DNA of 64,000 nucleotides from Paludibacterium denitrificans (GTDB taxonomy: Bacteria > Pseudomonadota > Gammaproteobacteria > Burkholderiales > Chromobacteriaceae): NCBI RefSeq assembly GCF_009707705.1, contig NZ_WLYX01000001.1:310001-374000 (forward strand). Direction: 5' to 3'. The notes under the pieces were generated by a model. It had not been told where the DNA came from. It made no database searches and was given only the letters and a program-made list of their open reading frames with translations. Below, one piece after another: positions 11,523 to 20,177 of the stretch (positions within the stretch are counted from its first letter, which is position 1; each line of letters opens with the position of its first letter). Both the position numbers and the translations under genes were made by a program.

Positions 11523-13003
11523 GTGAAACCGTATCTTCGCACCCTTGCTTACGCCATGCTGATCGCGTCGTTAATGACCGGTTGCGACAAGATCGAACGC
11601 TTCTTCAAAGGTAACGGCCCGGAAACGCAAGTGGCGATTCCCGCCCAATCGGACGGCCGGGTTGCCATGCTGCTTCCCGACTTTACCCAGCTGGTCGAAC
11701 GGGATGGCCCAACCGTGGTCAACATTCAGGCCAACAAGGCCGAAGCGGCTTCGCAGCAAAACGAGCTACCCTTTCCGATTCCGGAAGATGACCCGTTTTA
11801 CGACTTTTTCAAACGCTTCATCCCCAACCAGCCTCAACAGCAAGATCCGACACCGTCGGAAAGCGTATCGTTTGGCTCCGGTTTCATCATCAGCCGGGAC
11901 GGCTACATTCTCACCAATGCGCACGTGGTTGCTTAAGCAGCCAGATCCGGGTCATGCTGACCGACAAGCGCGAAATGAAGGCCAAGCTGGTGGGGATGGA
12001 CAAACGCACCGACGTCGCCCTGCTCAAAGTCAACGCCAGTGACCTGCCGGTGGTCAAAGTCGGCAACCCGTCGCAACTCAAGGTAGGTGAATGGGTCGCC
12101 GCAATTGGCGCACCGTTCGGCTTCGAGAACAGCGTCACCTCCGGCATCGTTTCCGCCAAAGGGCGCAGCCTGCCGGACGAAAATTACGTACCGTTCATCC
12201 AGACGGACGTCGCGATCAACCCGGGCAACTCCGGCGGGCCGCTGTTCAACCTGCGCGGCGAGGTGGTGGGCATCAACTCGCAGATTTACAGCCGATCCGG
12301 CGGCTTCATGGGCATCTCGTTTGCCATCCCGATCGACATCGCCATCAATGTTGCCAACCAGATCAAGGCCAAGGGTAAAGTCAGCCGCGGCCAGTTGGGC
12401 ATCAACATTCAGGAAGTCAGCCGAGGAACTGGCCCAATCGTTTGGCCTCCCCCGCCCAAGTGGCGCGCTGGTAGTGCGTGTCGACCCGAACGGCCCGGCT
12501 AGCAAGGCTGGTCTGCAAACTGGCGACATCATCCTGCGTCTGGACGACCACAACATCGAAAGTTCGAAAGACCTGCCGATGATGGTTGGCTCGATGCAGC
12601 CCGGCGCCAAAATCAAGCTGACCGTATGGCGCAAGGGACAGCAACGCACGGTTCAGGCCACACTGGGCGAGTTGGCACAGGACCCGACACCGGCAGCCAA
12701 CCAGCAACAAGAAGCGATGCCGCAAAACTATCAGTTTGGCAAACTCGGCCTGACCGTAACCGAACTTTCGGCCAACCAGAAAACCGAGCTGGGCATACGC
12801 GGTGGCCTGCTGGTACAGAAAGCCAGCGGCATCGCTGCTCGCTCCGGGCTGATGCACGGCGATGTGATTCTGGGACTCAACCAGACGGAAATCACCAGCA
12901 TTGCCTAGGCTTTGAAAAAGCCCTGCTCACCGCCAAAGGCAGCATCGCGCTGCTGGTACGGCGGCAAGACAACACGTTGTTCGTCCCATTACGCATGGAT
13001 TGA
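11523..13003 (+). CDS. degQ: Do-like periplasmic serine protease (HtrA/DegQ), frame broken
   Basis: GTG start after AAAGGATAG. The N-terminus ends in a lipobox-like LMTGC at residues 18-22, suggesting a lipoprotein. The trypsin-like domain shows the catalytic His in TNAHVVA, Asp in RTDVALLKV and Ser in NPGNSGGP, followed by two PDZ domains. Breaks occur at 11933 (GCTGGC read as GCTTAAGC), near 12425 (one extra base) and at 12905 (GCTGGC read as GCCTAGGC). The reconstructed length of about 493 residues is normal for a two-PDZ protease that degrades misfolded envelope proteins. A terminator follows. Confidence 0.9.
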
Positions 13004-13039
13004 GCCAACGTAACGGCGCTACAAGGGGAAATTACAGAG

Positions 13040-13090
13040 CGGCAGAAATCGGAGAACAGACGTTGTATTCATCCGAATCTGCCGTTTTTT
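13040..13090 (+). terminator. Terminator after degQ
   Basis: A CGGCAG...CTGCCG outer stem with an inner TCGG/CCGA pairing is followed by six T at 13085-13090. Confidence 0.75.
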
Positions 13091-13103
13091 CATGCCCGGC
13101 CAT

Positions 13104-13141
13104 CAACGGCCTGCCCGCTTTGCGGCAAGAACAGGCCGTTG
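13104..13141 (+). promoter_or_regulatory. Leader hairpin before the amidotransferase gene
   Basis: A perfect 10-bp inverted repeat, CAACGGCCTG with CAGGCCGTTG, encloses a smaller CGC/GCG stem and ends just before the CAGGAG ribosome site. There is no T-run after it, so it is more likely an mRNA leader structure than a terminator. Confidence 0.5.
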
Positions 13142-13154
13142 CAGGAGATGTTTC

Positions 13155-13863
13155 ATGAAACCGATAGCCATTTTTCAGCATCACCCCGGCGAAGGCCCGG
13201 GATACTTCCTGCAGTTCGCCCGCCAGCATCAGTTGCCGGTACGCATCTATTGCAGCTTCCTGAACGAACCGCTTCCAGCCACCAGCCGTGACTACGCTTT
13301 ACCGGGTCTTCATGGGCGGGCCAATGAGTGTCAATGACGACCTGCCCCGGCTGCACCACGAGATCCGACTGATCCGAGGAAGCCATGGAACTGGATACTC
13401 CTGTGCTGGGCCACTGCCTCGGCGCACAGCTACTGGCCAAGGCCATGGGTGCCCATATCTCCGCCAACCAGCTGATTGCGAAATCGGCTGGCATCCGGTG
13501 CATCCGACCCACACGCAAGCCAGCCAGGAGTGGTTTGGCGATACTCTCGGCGTCGAGTTCATGCACTGGCACAGCGAGAATTTCAGCATTCCGGAACGCG
13601 CCGTGCGCCTGCTATCCAATGAGCACTGCCACAATCAGGCTTTTGCCAGTGGCAAACACCTTGGTATGCAGTTTCATCTGGAAATGACCGAAGCCATGGT
13701 GCAACAGTGGAGCGAACAGCAGGAAGAACTGACCCGCTGGCAGCACCTGCCAAGCGTACAGAACCGTGAACAACTGCTCCACCGGCATACGTCACGCGTC
13801 GCCGCCATCAACCGCGTGGCTGACCATGTGTACGGCCGCTGGATACAGGGTCTGGCACACTGA
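13155..13863 (+). CDS. Class I glutamine amidotransferase (GMP synthase-like), frame broken
   Basis: About 236 residues after reconstruction. The nucleophile cysteine is in GHCLGAQLL and the catalytic His-Glu pair in MQFHLEMTE, so this is a triad glutamine amidotransferase fold. Such stand-alone proteins often act as GMP synthase-like or gamma-glutamyl hydrolase-like enzymes; the substrate cannot be told. The frame is broken near 13343 (GCTGGCCTGG region, restoring AGLVFMGGPMSV), 13379 and 13485. A 10-bp hairpin precedes the ribosome site. Confidence 0.75.
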
Positions 13864-13902
13864 CCCACGATTTCCCTCTTGAACAACGCCAAAGGAAACA
13901 CA

Positions 13903-14382
13903 ATGACTTTCTTGACCACCGACCTCTACGATGCCAATGAAGGCAAGGTGGACGTAGTAGAACCGATGTTCCAGCTGTACGGCAGCCATCCGCGCTTTAG
14001 CGGCCAGATCGTCACCCTCAAACTGTTTGAAGACAACACGCTGGTACGCGAAACGTTGGCCGAACCGGGTCAGGGCAAGGTACTGGTGGTGGATGGTGGC
14101 GGCTCCAAACGCTGCGCGCTGGTGGGCGACCAGATTGGTGAACTGGCGGTAAAAAACGGCTGGGCCGGTATCGTGGTGTATGGCTACATTCGTGACTCGG
14201 TTGCCCTCAATACCCTGCCGATCGGCATCCGCGCGCTGGGTAGTAACCCGAAAAAATCCGTGAAACGCGGTGAAGGGCAACGCGATCTGCCCGTGACATT
14301 TGGTGGCGTTACCTTTACCCCGGGGCAATGGCTGTACGCCGATGAAGACGGCGTCATTGTTTCCGCTACCGCTTTGCTGTAA
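13903..14382 (+). CDS. rraA: RraA-family protein
   Basis: 159 residues, the usual length of RraA, with [16 protein letters not shown] and [11 protein letters not shown] blocks. In E. coli RraA binds and inhibits RNase E. The related 4-hydroxy-4-methyl-2-oxoglutarate aldolases share the fold, and the aldolase role cannot be excluded. The start is set by AAAGGA 7 bases upstream. The gene ends at a strong bidirectional terminator. Confidence 0.88.
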   Translation: MTFLTTDLYDANEGKVDVVEPMFQLYGSHPRFSGQIVTLKLFEDNTLVRETLAEPGQGKVLVVDGGGSKRCALVGDQIGELAVKNGWAGIVVYGYIRDSVALNTLPIGIRALGSNPKKSVKRGEGQRDLPVTFGGVTFTPGQWLYADEDGVIVSATALL

Positions 14383-14391
14383 TCGGGACAA

Positions 14392-14433
14392 GACAAGAAA
14401 AAAGGCGATGAACTTCATCGCCTTTTTTCTTGT
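14392..14433. terminator. Bidirectional terminator between rraA and panD
   Basis: A near-perfect hairpin of about 19 bp (GACAAGAAAAAAGGCGATG paired with its complement) separates convergent genes, with an A-run on one side and a T-run on the other. Confidence 0.92.
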
Positions 14434-14444
14434 CGTCGCAGCAA

Positions 14445-14831
14445 TCAGGCCGCTTGCGTAGGCGTTGCGCCCTTCACTTCGGTAATCTGATTGCGCTCAT
14501 CCACAAACACCAAACGCGGGTGATGCGCCTGCTGTTTCAGCTCGGCATCATCAAACAAGCCGAAGGCGGCAATAATCAATAAATCGCCCACCGCTGCGCG
14601 GCGTGCCGCCGAGCCGTTAACCGAGATAGTGCCAGAGCCACGTTCCGCCTTGATGGCATAGGTGGCAAAACGCTCGCCATTGGTGACATTCCAGATCTGG
14701 ATTTCTTCGTGTTCCAGAATGTCTGCTGCTTCCAGCAGGTTTTCATCAATGGCGCACGAGCCGATGTAGTGCAACTCCGAGTGCGTGGCCGTTACCCGGT
14801 GGAGCTTGGATTTCAGCATGGTACGCTGCAT
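14445..14831 (-). CDS. panD: Aspartate 1-decarboxylase
   Basis: 128 residues. The self-cleavage site Gly-Ser lies in HYIGSCAID, where cleavage makes the pyruvoyl cofactor that converts aspartate to beta-alanine for pantothenate. Start [13 protein letters not shown] is preceded by AAGGCG. It is last in the minus-strand panB-panC-panD run, 27 bp after panC. Confidence 0.95.
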   Translation of the reverse strand: MQRTMLKSKLHRVTATHSELHYIGSCAIDENLLEAADILEHEEIQIWNVTNGERFATYAIKAERGSGTISVNGSAARRAAVGDLLIIAAFGLFDDAELKQQAHHPRLVFVDERNQITEVKGATPTQAA

Positions 14832-14858
14832 AGTTATCGCCTTCTTACCTGAGGCCAA

Positions 14859-15689
14859 TCAGCGATTGACTTCGATGTTATCGATCAGACGCGGCTTGCC
14901 CAGACGTGCCGCGGCCAGAATGATCAGATGCTTTTCGCCAGCATGGGCAATTTCCAGCGTGTCCGCCCTGGCGGATTTCCACATAATCGACAGTCCAGCC
15001 TGCTCCAGATCCGCACGTGCCGCCGCTTCCAGTGCAGCGTAGTCATTATTGCCAGCCAGCAGGCTGTCACGCATCACCGTCAGGTTACGATACAAGCGCG
15101 GTGCGGCCGCGCGTTCTTCGGCGGTCAGATAGCCGTTACGCGATGACAGCGCCAGGCCGTCTTCCGCCCGGCCAATGTCAACCGGCACCACTTTTACCGG
15201 CAAGTTCAGGTCTTCCACCATCGCCTTGATGATATGCAGTTGCTGATAATCCTTCTTGCCGAAACAGGCAGCATCCGGCTGTACGATGTTGAACAGCTTG
15301 CACACCACGGTGGCAACGCCACGGAAATGGCCGGGGCGGAACATGCCACACAATTCGTTCTGGATATGCGGTGGCTCGACATTGAAGTCCTGCTTCACGC
15401 GCGGATAAAGCTCGGCTTCGGTCGGGAAAAACAGTGCATCCACGCTTACCGCCCGCAGTTTTTCACAGTCGGCTTCAAAAGTACGTGGATACGCATCAAA
15501 GTCTTCACCTTGGCCAAACTGCAAGCGGTTGACAAAAATACTGACCACCACCTTGTCAGCCTGCTGGTGAGCCGCAGCTACCAGCGCCAAGTGCCCCTCG
15601 TGAAGGTTGCCCATCGTCGGCACCAAAGCGACCTTGCTTACCGCACGCCGCCAGGCACGCATGTCCTCCACGGTACGGATAATTTCCAT
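14859..15689 (-). CDS. panC: Pantothenate synthetase
   Basis: 276 residues. ATP-dependent ligation of pantoate with beta-alanine. The [10 protein letters not shown] motif and the FGKKDYQQL and SSRNGYL blocks are typical of PanC. The frame is intact. It lies 18 bp downstream of panB and forms an operon with it. Confidence 0.96.
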   Translation of the reverse strand: MEIIRTVEDMRAWRRAVSKVALVPTMGNLHEGHLALVAAAHQQADKVVVSIFVNRLQFGQGEDFDAYPRTFEADCEKLRAVSVDALFFPTEAELYPRVKQDFNVEPPHIQNELCGMFRPGHFRGVATVVCKLFNIVQPDAACFGKKDYQQLHIIKAMVEDLNLPVKVVPVDIGRAEDGLALSSRNGYLTAEERAAAPRLYRNLTVMRDSLLAGNNDYAALEAAARADLEQAGLSIMWKSARADTLEIAHAGEKHLIILAAARLGKPRLIDNIEVNR

Positions 15690-15707
15690 CTACAACGCTC
15701 CCTGGTC

Positions 15708-16499
15708 TCAGAAGGAATGTTCTTCCGACGGGAAAGCCCGGGCTTTCACCGCATTGACATAGGCTTCCACAGCACCACGGATGCTGCCTGCCTCATTCAT
15801 GAAATTCTTGACGAACCGGGCTTTCTTGCCCGGGTATACCCCCAGCAGGTCGTGCATCACCAGCACCTGCCCACCCACGTCGGCGCCTGCGCCAATACCG
15901 ATGGTCGGGACGGCAAGGCTACGGCTGATGCGGCCCGCCAATTCGGCCGGGACACACTCCATCAGCACCAGGCTGGCACCGGCTTCGGCCAACTGTCTGG
16001 CATCATCCAGCAGGCGAGCGGCAGCATCGTCGGTCTTGCCCTGCACCCGATAGCCGCCAAACGCATTGACGAACTGCGGGGTGAGCCCGATGTGCGAACA
16101 TACCGGAATGCCGCGTTCCACCAGGAAACGCGTGGTTTCCGCCATGAAAGCGCCACCTTCCAGCTTGACCATGTGGGCGCCAGCCTGCATCAGCCGGGCC
16201 GCATTGGCAAACGCCTGCTGCGGGCTTTCCTGATAGCTACCAAACGGCATATCGCTCAGTACCAGCGCATTCCCTGCGCCAGCCGCCACACAACGGGTGT
16301 GGTAGATCATCTCTTCCATGCTCACCGGCAAGGTCGAATCCCGGTTCTGGATCACCATGCCCAGCGAATCTCCCACCAGCAGAATCTCTACCCCCGCCTG
16401 ATCAAGTAAGGAGGCAAAGCTTGCGTCATAACAGGTCAGCATGACAATTTTCTGGCCTTCATGAGCCAGCTTCTGCAAGGTGTTGACGGTAATTTTCAT
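15708..16499 (-). CDS. panB: 3-methyl-2-oxobutanoate hydroxymethyltransferase
   Basis: 263 residues. [21 protein letters not shown] and the late [20 protein letters not shown] block identify PanB, which makes ketopantoate from alpha-ketoisovalerate with methylene-tetrahydrofolate. It sits between a deoxynucleoside kinase gene and panC on the same strand. Confidence 0.96.
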   Translation of the reverse strand: MKITVNTLQKLAHEGQKIVMLTCYDASFASLLDQAGVEILLVGDSLGMVIQNRDSTLPVSMEEMIYHTRCVAAGAGNALVLSDMPFGSYQESPQQAFANAARLMQAGAHMVKLEGGAFMAETTRFLVERGIPVCSHIGLTPQFVNAFGGYRVQGKTDDAAARLLDDARQLAEAGASLVLMECVPAELAGRISRSLAVPTIGIGAGADVGGQVLVMHDLLGVYPGKKARFVKNFMNEAGSIRGAVEAYVNAVKARAFPSEEHSF

Positions 16500-16556
16500 A
16501 CCTGTATTCCTCGTTGCGTTCGGGAAAATCCGGGGGTCTGTCAGCGTGCAAACGCT

Positions 16557-17192
16557 TCAGACACTCTTGTTGAAGTAACTGCGTTGACCACGCATGTCAC
16601 TAATGCAGCGCAACAATAGCTCGAAATCTCCGTTACCATCAACCAGGTTGAGGTGATCAGTATTCACGATCAACAACGGGGCGGCCTCGTACTGATGGAA
16701 GAACTCGCTGTACGCGGCATGCACACGCTTCAGATACCCCTCGGGGAAATCCAGTTCGTACTCCTCGCCACGGGCGGCCACCCGGTTAAGCAGAATGTCA
16801 TCCGACGCCTGCAAATAAATCACCAGATCCGGCACCGGATACTCCGGCATCAGCTTGGCTGCCAGCTGGCTATACAGGGTGTGCTCCTGCTCATCCAGAT
16901 TGACCTTGGCAAACAAGGCATCTTTCTCAAACAGGAAATCGGAAACCAGCGGCGCAGCGAGCAGATCGCCATCCACCATCTGACGCGCCATTTCTGCACG
17001 CTGCAACAGGAAAGACAGCTGTGTGGCCGTGCCATGGGCCTGCAAGTTGCGATAAAAGCGCGGCAGAAAAGGATTGGCGCCGGGATCTTCCGGCAGCAAG
17101 CGTATGCCCCAATATTCGGACAGACGACGTGCCAGCGATGATTTACCTGCCCCGATCGGACCTTCTACCACGACATAACGCAACTGACTCAT
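16557..17192 (-). CDS. Deoxynucleoside kinase
   Basis: 211 residues with the P-loop EGPIGAGKSSLA near the start, and the DRS-like/LID segment with RGEEYE. This matches the deoxyadenosine/deoxyguanosine kinase family that phosphorylates salvaged deoxynucleosides; exact specificity cannot be read. AAGGAGA precedes MSQLRYVVVEG. The folK-dNK-panB order is common in Neisseriales. Confidence 0.88.
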   Translation of the reverse strand: MSQLRYVVVEGPIGAGKSSLARRLSEYWGIRLLPEDPGANPFLPRFYRNLQAHGTATQLSFLLQRAEMARQMVDGDLLAAPLVSDFLFEKDALFAKVNLDEQEHTLYSQLAAKLMPEYPVPDLVIYLQASDDILLNRVAARGEEYELDFPEGYLKRVHAAYSEFFHQYEAAPLLIVNTDHLNLVDGNGDFELLLRCISDMRGQRSYFNKSV

Positions 17193-17239
17193 GCCATTCT
17201 CCTTATTCAACTATCCGCCAAGTCGACACCACAGCGCGA

Positions 17240-17743
17240 CTACATGGCGTGGCGATCATCCCCATCCGGCAGGCGCATCACACCGCTGACATCCAGCCGT
17301 TTTACTGCCTCGCGCACTGGTATATCGCCCGCCACCAACAGCTCCGGGGCGATTTCGGCCAACGGCACCAACACAAAGGCCCGTTCATGCAGACGCGGGT
17401 GTGGCAGCGTCAGCGTTTCGGTTTGCATCTGGCACCCGTCCACATGCAAGACATCCAGGTCCAGCACGCGCGGCGCATTACGAAAAGTCCGCACACGGCC
17501 AAAGCCGGTTTCGATCTGCATCAAGGCTTGCAATAACGCCAACGGCGTCAGGCTGGTATCGAGTTCAGCCACCGCATTGATGAAGTCCGGCTGATCAAGA
17601 TAACCGACAGGGGTGGTTTTATACAGTGATGACTGCCGTACCACACGCGTGCCATCCAGAGCGGCCGGGGCCGCAAATGCGGCCCTGATCTGTTCCGATG
17701 GCCGCTCGAGATTGCTACCCAAAGCGACGTAAGCTCGGGTCAC
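17240..17743 (-). CDS. folK: HPPK, 6-hydroxymethyl-dihydropterin pyrophosphokinase
   Basis: 167 residues with AYVALGSNL at the start, the FxRVRTFRNAPRVLDLDVL block and PHPRLHERAFVL, all HPPK signatures (folate synthesis). The GTG start overlaps the pcnB stop as GTGA, so translation is probably coupled. Confidence 0.95.
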   Translation of the reverse strand: MTRAYVALGSNLERPSEQIRAAFAAPAALDGTRVVRQSSLYKTTPVGYLDQPDFINAVAELDTSLTPLALLQALMQIETGFGRVRTFRNAPRVLDLDVLHVDGCQMQTETLTLPHPRLHERAFVLVPLAEIAPELLVAGDIPVREAVKRLDVSGVMRLPDGDDRHAM

Positions 17744-19104
17744 TGGCTCTCTCCGGCGGAATCAGCGGGTGCCCGGCGACGCGGAGAGCGACGGCGGCGA
17801 CGCTTCTTCACCGCCTCTGCCTCGCCAGTGCCGTCCTGCCGTGCGGCGGCAATCAGCGCTTCGCGCTCATCATGTTCGCCATGCTGGAAATCGTCCCACC
17901 ATTGCACCAGCGTAGTCGGTACTTCACCCACTTCGGCACGCAGGGCAAAAAAGTCGAACGCAGCCCGGAAACGCGGCTGTTCGAGGAAACGGTATGGGCG
18001 CTGACCGGTACGGCTATCAAAGCGCGCCTGCAACGTCCAGATTTCGCGCATGGTAGTACTGAAACGACGCGGAATGGCGAAATCGTTGTCCTGCTCCGAT
18101 TCGACATCGGCAATCGCCAGCAACAGCGCATGTACCGGCTTTTCGCCTTCCGCCAGATGTTGCTGCCAGTGACGGTGTACCTGACGCCACAGCAAGGTGG
18201 CCAGCAAGAAGCCGACCGACACCGGTTTCTCGGCATGGATGCGGGAGTCGGTGCTTTCCAGCGCCAGTTGCAGGAAGGTGTCTTCGCCACCTTCATCCAT
18301 GACGGCGTCCAGCAGCGGAAACACGCCGCGCGACAAGCCTTCATCCCGCAACTTCTTCAGGCAGGCATAGGCGTGGCCGGACATCAGCAACTTGAGCATT
18401 TCGTCAAACAAGCGCGCAGGCGGTTCCTTCTTCAGCAAATGTGCGTGGGAGCGAATCGGCTTGCGGGTATCTTCGTCAATCTCGAAACCCAGCTTGGCAG
18501 CCAAACGCACGGCACGCAACATGCGCACCGGGTCTTCCTGATAGCGCCGGGTAGCCTGGCCGATCATCACCAGACGGCGGGCATGCAGGTCTTTCACCCC
18601 TTGGTGATAATCGATGATGGTTTCGCTATGCGGGTCATAAAACAGCGCGTTGACAGTGAAATCGCGACGGTGCGCGTCCTCTTCCTGACTGCCAAAGGTA
18701 TTGTCCGCCATGATGCGACCGGTTTCGTTGAAGTCGTCGATACCACCACCACGGAAGGTGGTGACTTCGATGGTTTCCGGCCCGACCATCACATGCACGA
18801 TACGAAAACGCTTACCGATGATGCGCGAACGCCGAAACAGATGATGCACCTGTTCCGGCGTGGCATTGGTGGCCACGTCAAAATCTTTGGGGACAGCACC
18901 AATCAACAGGTCGCGCACTGCGCCGCCGACAACAAAGGCGGCAAAACCGGCTTCCTGTAATTTGGAGGTGACTTTCAGCGCGGCATGGCTGAGCTGATCT
19001 CGGTGAATGCCATGCTGAGCCAGCGGCAGCACGTGTGGCTTGTTGCGACGTTTGGCCATGCCGGATGGCAACTCCAGTACTTTACGGATAAGCTTGCGGA
19101 TCAT
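17740..19104 (-). CDS. pcnB: Poly(A) polymerase I
   Basis: 454 residues from MIRKLIRK. The nucleotidyltransferase signature GGAVRDLLIG...PKDFDVATNA and the RRRDFTVNALFYD block identify the class II poly(A) polymerase/CCA-adding superfamily. The long Arg-rich tail (RRRRRSPRRR) and the folK neighbour favour PcnB, which adds 3' tails that mark RNA for decay. An in-frame start exists 27 codons upstream but gives an unusual N-terminus. Confidence 0.93.
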   Translation of the reverse strand: MIRKLIRKVLELPSGMAKRRNKPHVLPLAQHGIHRDQLSHAALKVTSKLQEAGFAAFVVGGAVRDLLIGAVPKDFDVATNATPEQVHHLFRRSRIIGKRFRIVHVMVGPETIEVTTFRGGGIDDFNETGRIMADNTFGSQEEDAHRRDFTVNALFYDPHSETIIDYHQGVKDLHARRLVMIGQATRRYQEDPVRMLRAVRLAAKLGFEIDEDTRKPIRSHAHLLKKEPPARLFDEMLKLLMSGHAYACLKKLRDEGLSRGVFPLLDAVMDEGGEDTFLQLALESTDSRIHAEKPVSVGFLLATLLWRQVHRHWQQHLAEGEKPVHALLLAIADVESEQDNDFAIPRRFSTTMREIWTLQARFDSRTGQRPYRFLEQPRFRAAFDFFALRAEVGEVPTTLVQWWDDFQHGEHDEREALIAAARQDGTGEAEAVKKRRRRRSPRRRAPADSAGESQ

Positions 19105-19421
19105 TTGGGGGAATGGGTCTTGGAATGTGAAGAGGATTCGCAAGAGTTGGAATTCAAGGGCAAGATTATAGCCTGAATCCGTCATGAAAATACACCAGCG
19201 CCCGGCGCATGGCCGGGTGACAGCGCCAGAGCATGGTTTCTCTCCGTGCTCACACGGGGCAGCACTCCTGTTGTCAGTAGGATTTTCTGTTTATCTACCA
19301 ACACCCAAGCTGCCTCATAACAGCTAATTGATGCCCGGCCACCCCGCATCGTTGCGCCACGCAATATCACACCTTCGAAGCATGAGACCAATTACCCGCA
19401 TGACACAGCACGCCAAGCGGC
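19105..19421. other. Intergenic region upstream of pcnB, no gene seen
   Basis: The region contains a short inverted repeat (GCCCGGCGCATGGCCGGG at about 19200-19217) and presumably the pcnB promoter on the minus strand. Short reading frames here lack ribosome sites and family signals. Confidence 0.4.
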
Positions 19422-19450
19422 TTGACAGTGCAAAACCAGAGGCATAGTCT
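19422..19450 (+). promoter_or_regulatory. Putative sigma-70 promoter for the pseudoknot RNA
   Basis: TTGACA, a 17-nt spacer and TAGTCT (4 of 6 matches to TATAAT). Transcription would begin near 19457, exactly where the first pseudoknot helix starts, which supports both calls. Confidence 0.55.
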
Positions 19451-19457
19451 GACCTCA

Positions 19458-19509
19458 TGCGCCGATTTGAAGACAGCTTGCTGGGCGCACTACAAATACC
19501 AGCTAAAGC
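19458..19509 (+). ncRNA. H-type pseudoknot element 1 (SAM-II-like riboswitch candidate)
   Basis: Helix P1 pairs TGCGC (58-62 of the 19400s) with GCGCA (19485-19489). Helix P2 pairs GCTGG (19480-19484) with CCAGC (19499-19503). The first loop begins CGATTTG and the 3' end reads GCTAAAGCG. P2's 5' strand directly abuts P1's 3' strand, the classic H-type layout of SAM-II, which also has GAUUU in loop 1 and AGCUAAA at its 3' end. A terminator follows within 10 nt. The ligand is inferred from resemblance only. Confidence 0.6.
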
Positions 19510-19522
19510 GCGCGACGGTAAA

Positions 19523-19552
19523 ACCCGCCAACGCTTTGCGAGCGGGTTTTTT
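19523..19552 (+). terminator. Intrinsic terminator after pseudoknot 1
   Basis: ACCCGC pairs with GCGGGT around a small internal GC stem and is followed by TTTTTTGTTTTG. Its position a few bases after the pseudoknot fits transcriptional control by that element, or the end of a small RNA of about 95 nt. Confidence 0.75.
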
Positions 19553-19639
19553 GTTTTGTGCTGTGGCTCATACCGGCACTTCCGCACCGTCTTCATGATC
19601 GACACACGCTATACCGTCCGGCCATGCCGGATGTATCAG

Positions 19640-19694
19640 GGCGCCGAGTTAATCGACAACTTGCAGGGCGCCTCCAATAAATCCTGCTAAAGCG
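19640..19694 (+). ncRNA. H-type pseudoknot element 2 (tandem copy)
   Basis: Helix P1 pairs GGCGC (19640-19644) with GCGCC (19668-19672). Helix P2 pairs GCAGG (19663-19667) with CCTGC (19683-19687). Compared with copy 1, both helices carry compensatory changes (U-A to G-C in P1, U-A to A-U in P2), while CTTGC before P2, an A-rich AATAAAT loop and CTAAAGCG at the end are kept. It lies about 55 nt before an orphan gene. A GGGCACGC/GCGCCC hairpin just before the AAGG ribosome site could transmit the signal. Confidence 0.6.
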
Positions 19695-19748
19695 TCGCCC
19701 CTGGCGTCAGTAGCCGGGCACGCACTAGCGCCCGCTAAGGACATGACC

Positions 19749-20052
19749 ATGTACGACTGCCGGGACGACTCCTATACCGATTTTTCATTTGCCGAATTTG
19801 ATACCGTGGGAAGCTCCAGACCTCTTTGCGGCAGCCTGACTGCCTCGCCGCTCCAGCCCGATGACACCCTGCCCTTGTCCGATCTGGCCTTGTTTGCCAG
19901 CCAGCAAGGCTACCTGACGCAACGCCATGGCCACGATCTGATTATTTGTGACATCAATCTGGCCGATGCACTGATGGTCAACAACCGTTTTGGCTAAGCA
20001 GCTGATCATCAGCTGTGACCTGCGGCGCGACCCGCCTGCCCAGTTCGACTAA
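19749..20052 (+). CDS. Unrecognised small protein downstream of the tandem pseudoknots
   Basis: About 101 residues after repair of a break at 19995 (GGCTGGCAG read as GGCTAAGCAG); the other frame then continues WQLIISCDLRRDPPAQFD to a stop. The start at 19749 is preferred to 19743 because AAGG at 19737-19740 is then 8 nt away. It is acidic with no membrane segment or signal peptide. I do not recognise the family, so the regulatory elements upstream cannot be explained by its function. Confidence 0.55.
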
Positions 20053-20070
20053 GCTTACCACACCTGAGCA

Positions 20071-20093
20071 AGGTTGGCCGAAAACGCCAACCT
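20071..20093. repeat. Hairpin built on the host 10-mer
   Basis: AGGTTGGC (20071-20078) pairs perfectly with GCCAACCT (20086-20093) around a 7-nt loop, and the 5' arm is part of a GTTGGCCGAA copy. No T-run follows. It lies between the orphan small gene and the MATE gene. Confidence 0.6.
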
Positions 20094-20177
20094 GCCTGCC
20101 ACGCCACACGGTCAAGACAGCCTCTGCGCCAGCCCCGTATAATCGCCGGTTTTCCGCTTTAGATTTCGCAGGAATGC

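Noticed and set aside
15234-16409. 391-codon plus-strand frame across panC and panB
   Set aside because: Spans two well-supported genes on the other strand; composition typical of a shadow.
19457-19690. Open frame starting inside the first pseudoknot
   Set aside because: It runs through the terminator and the second pseudoknot and has no ribosome site; covariation favours RNA.
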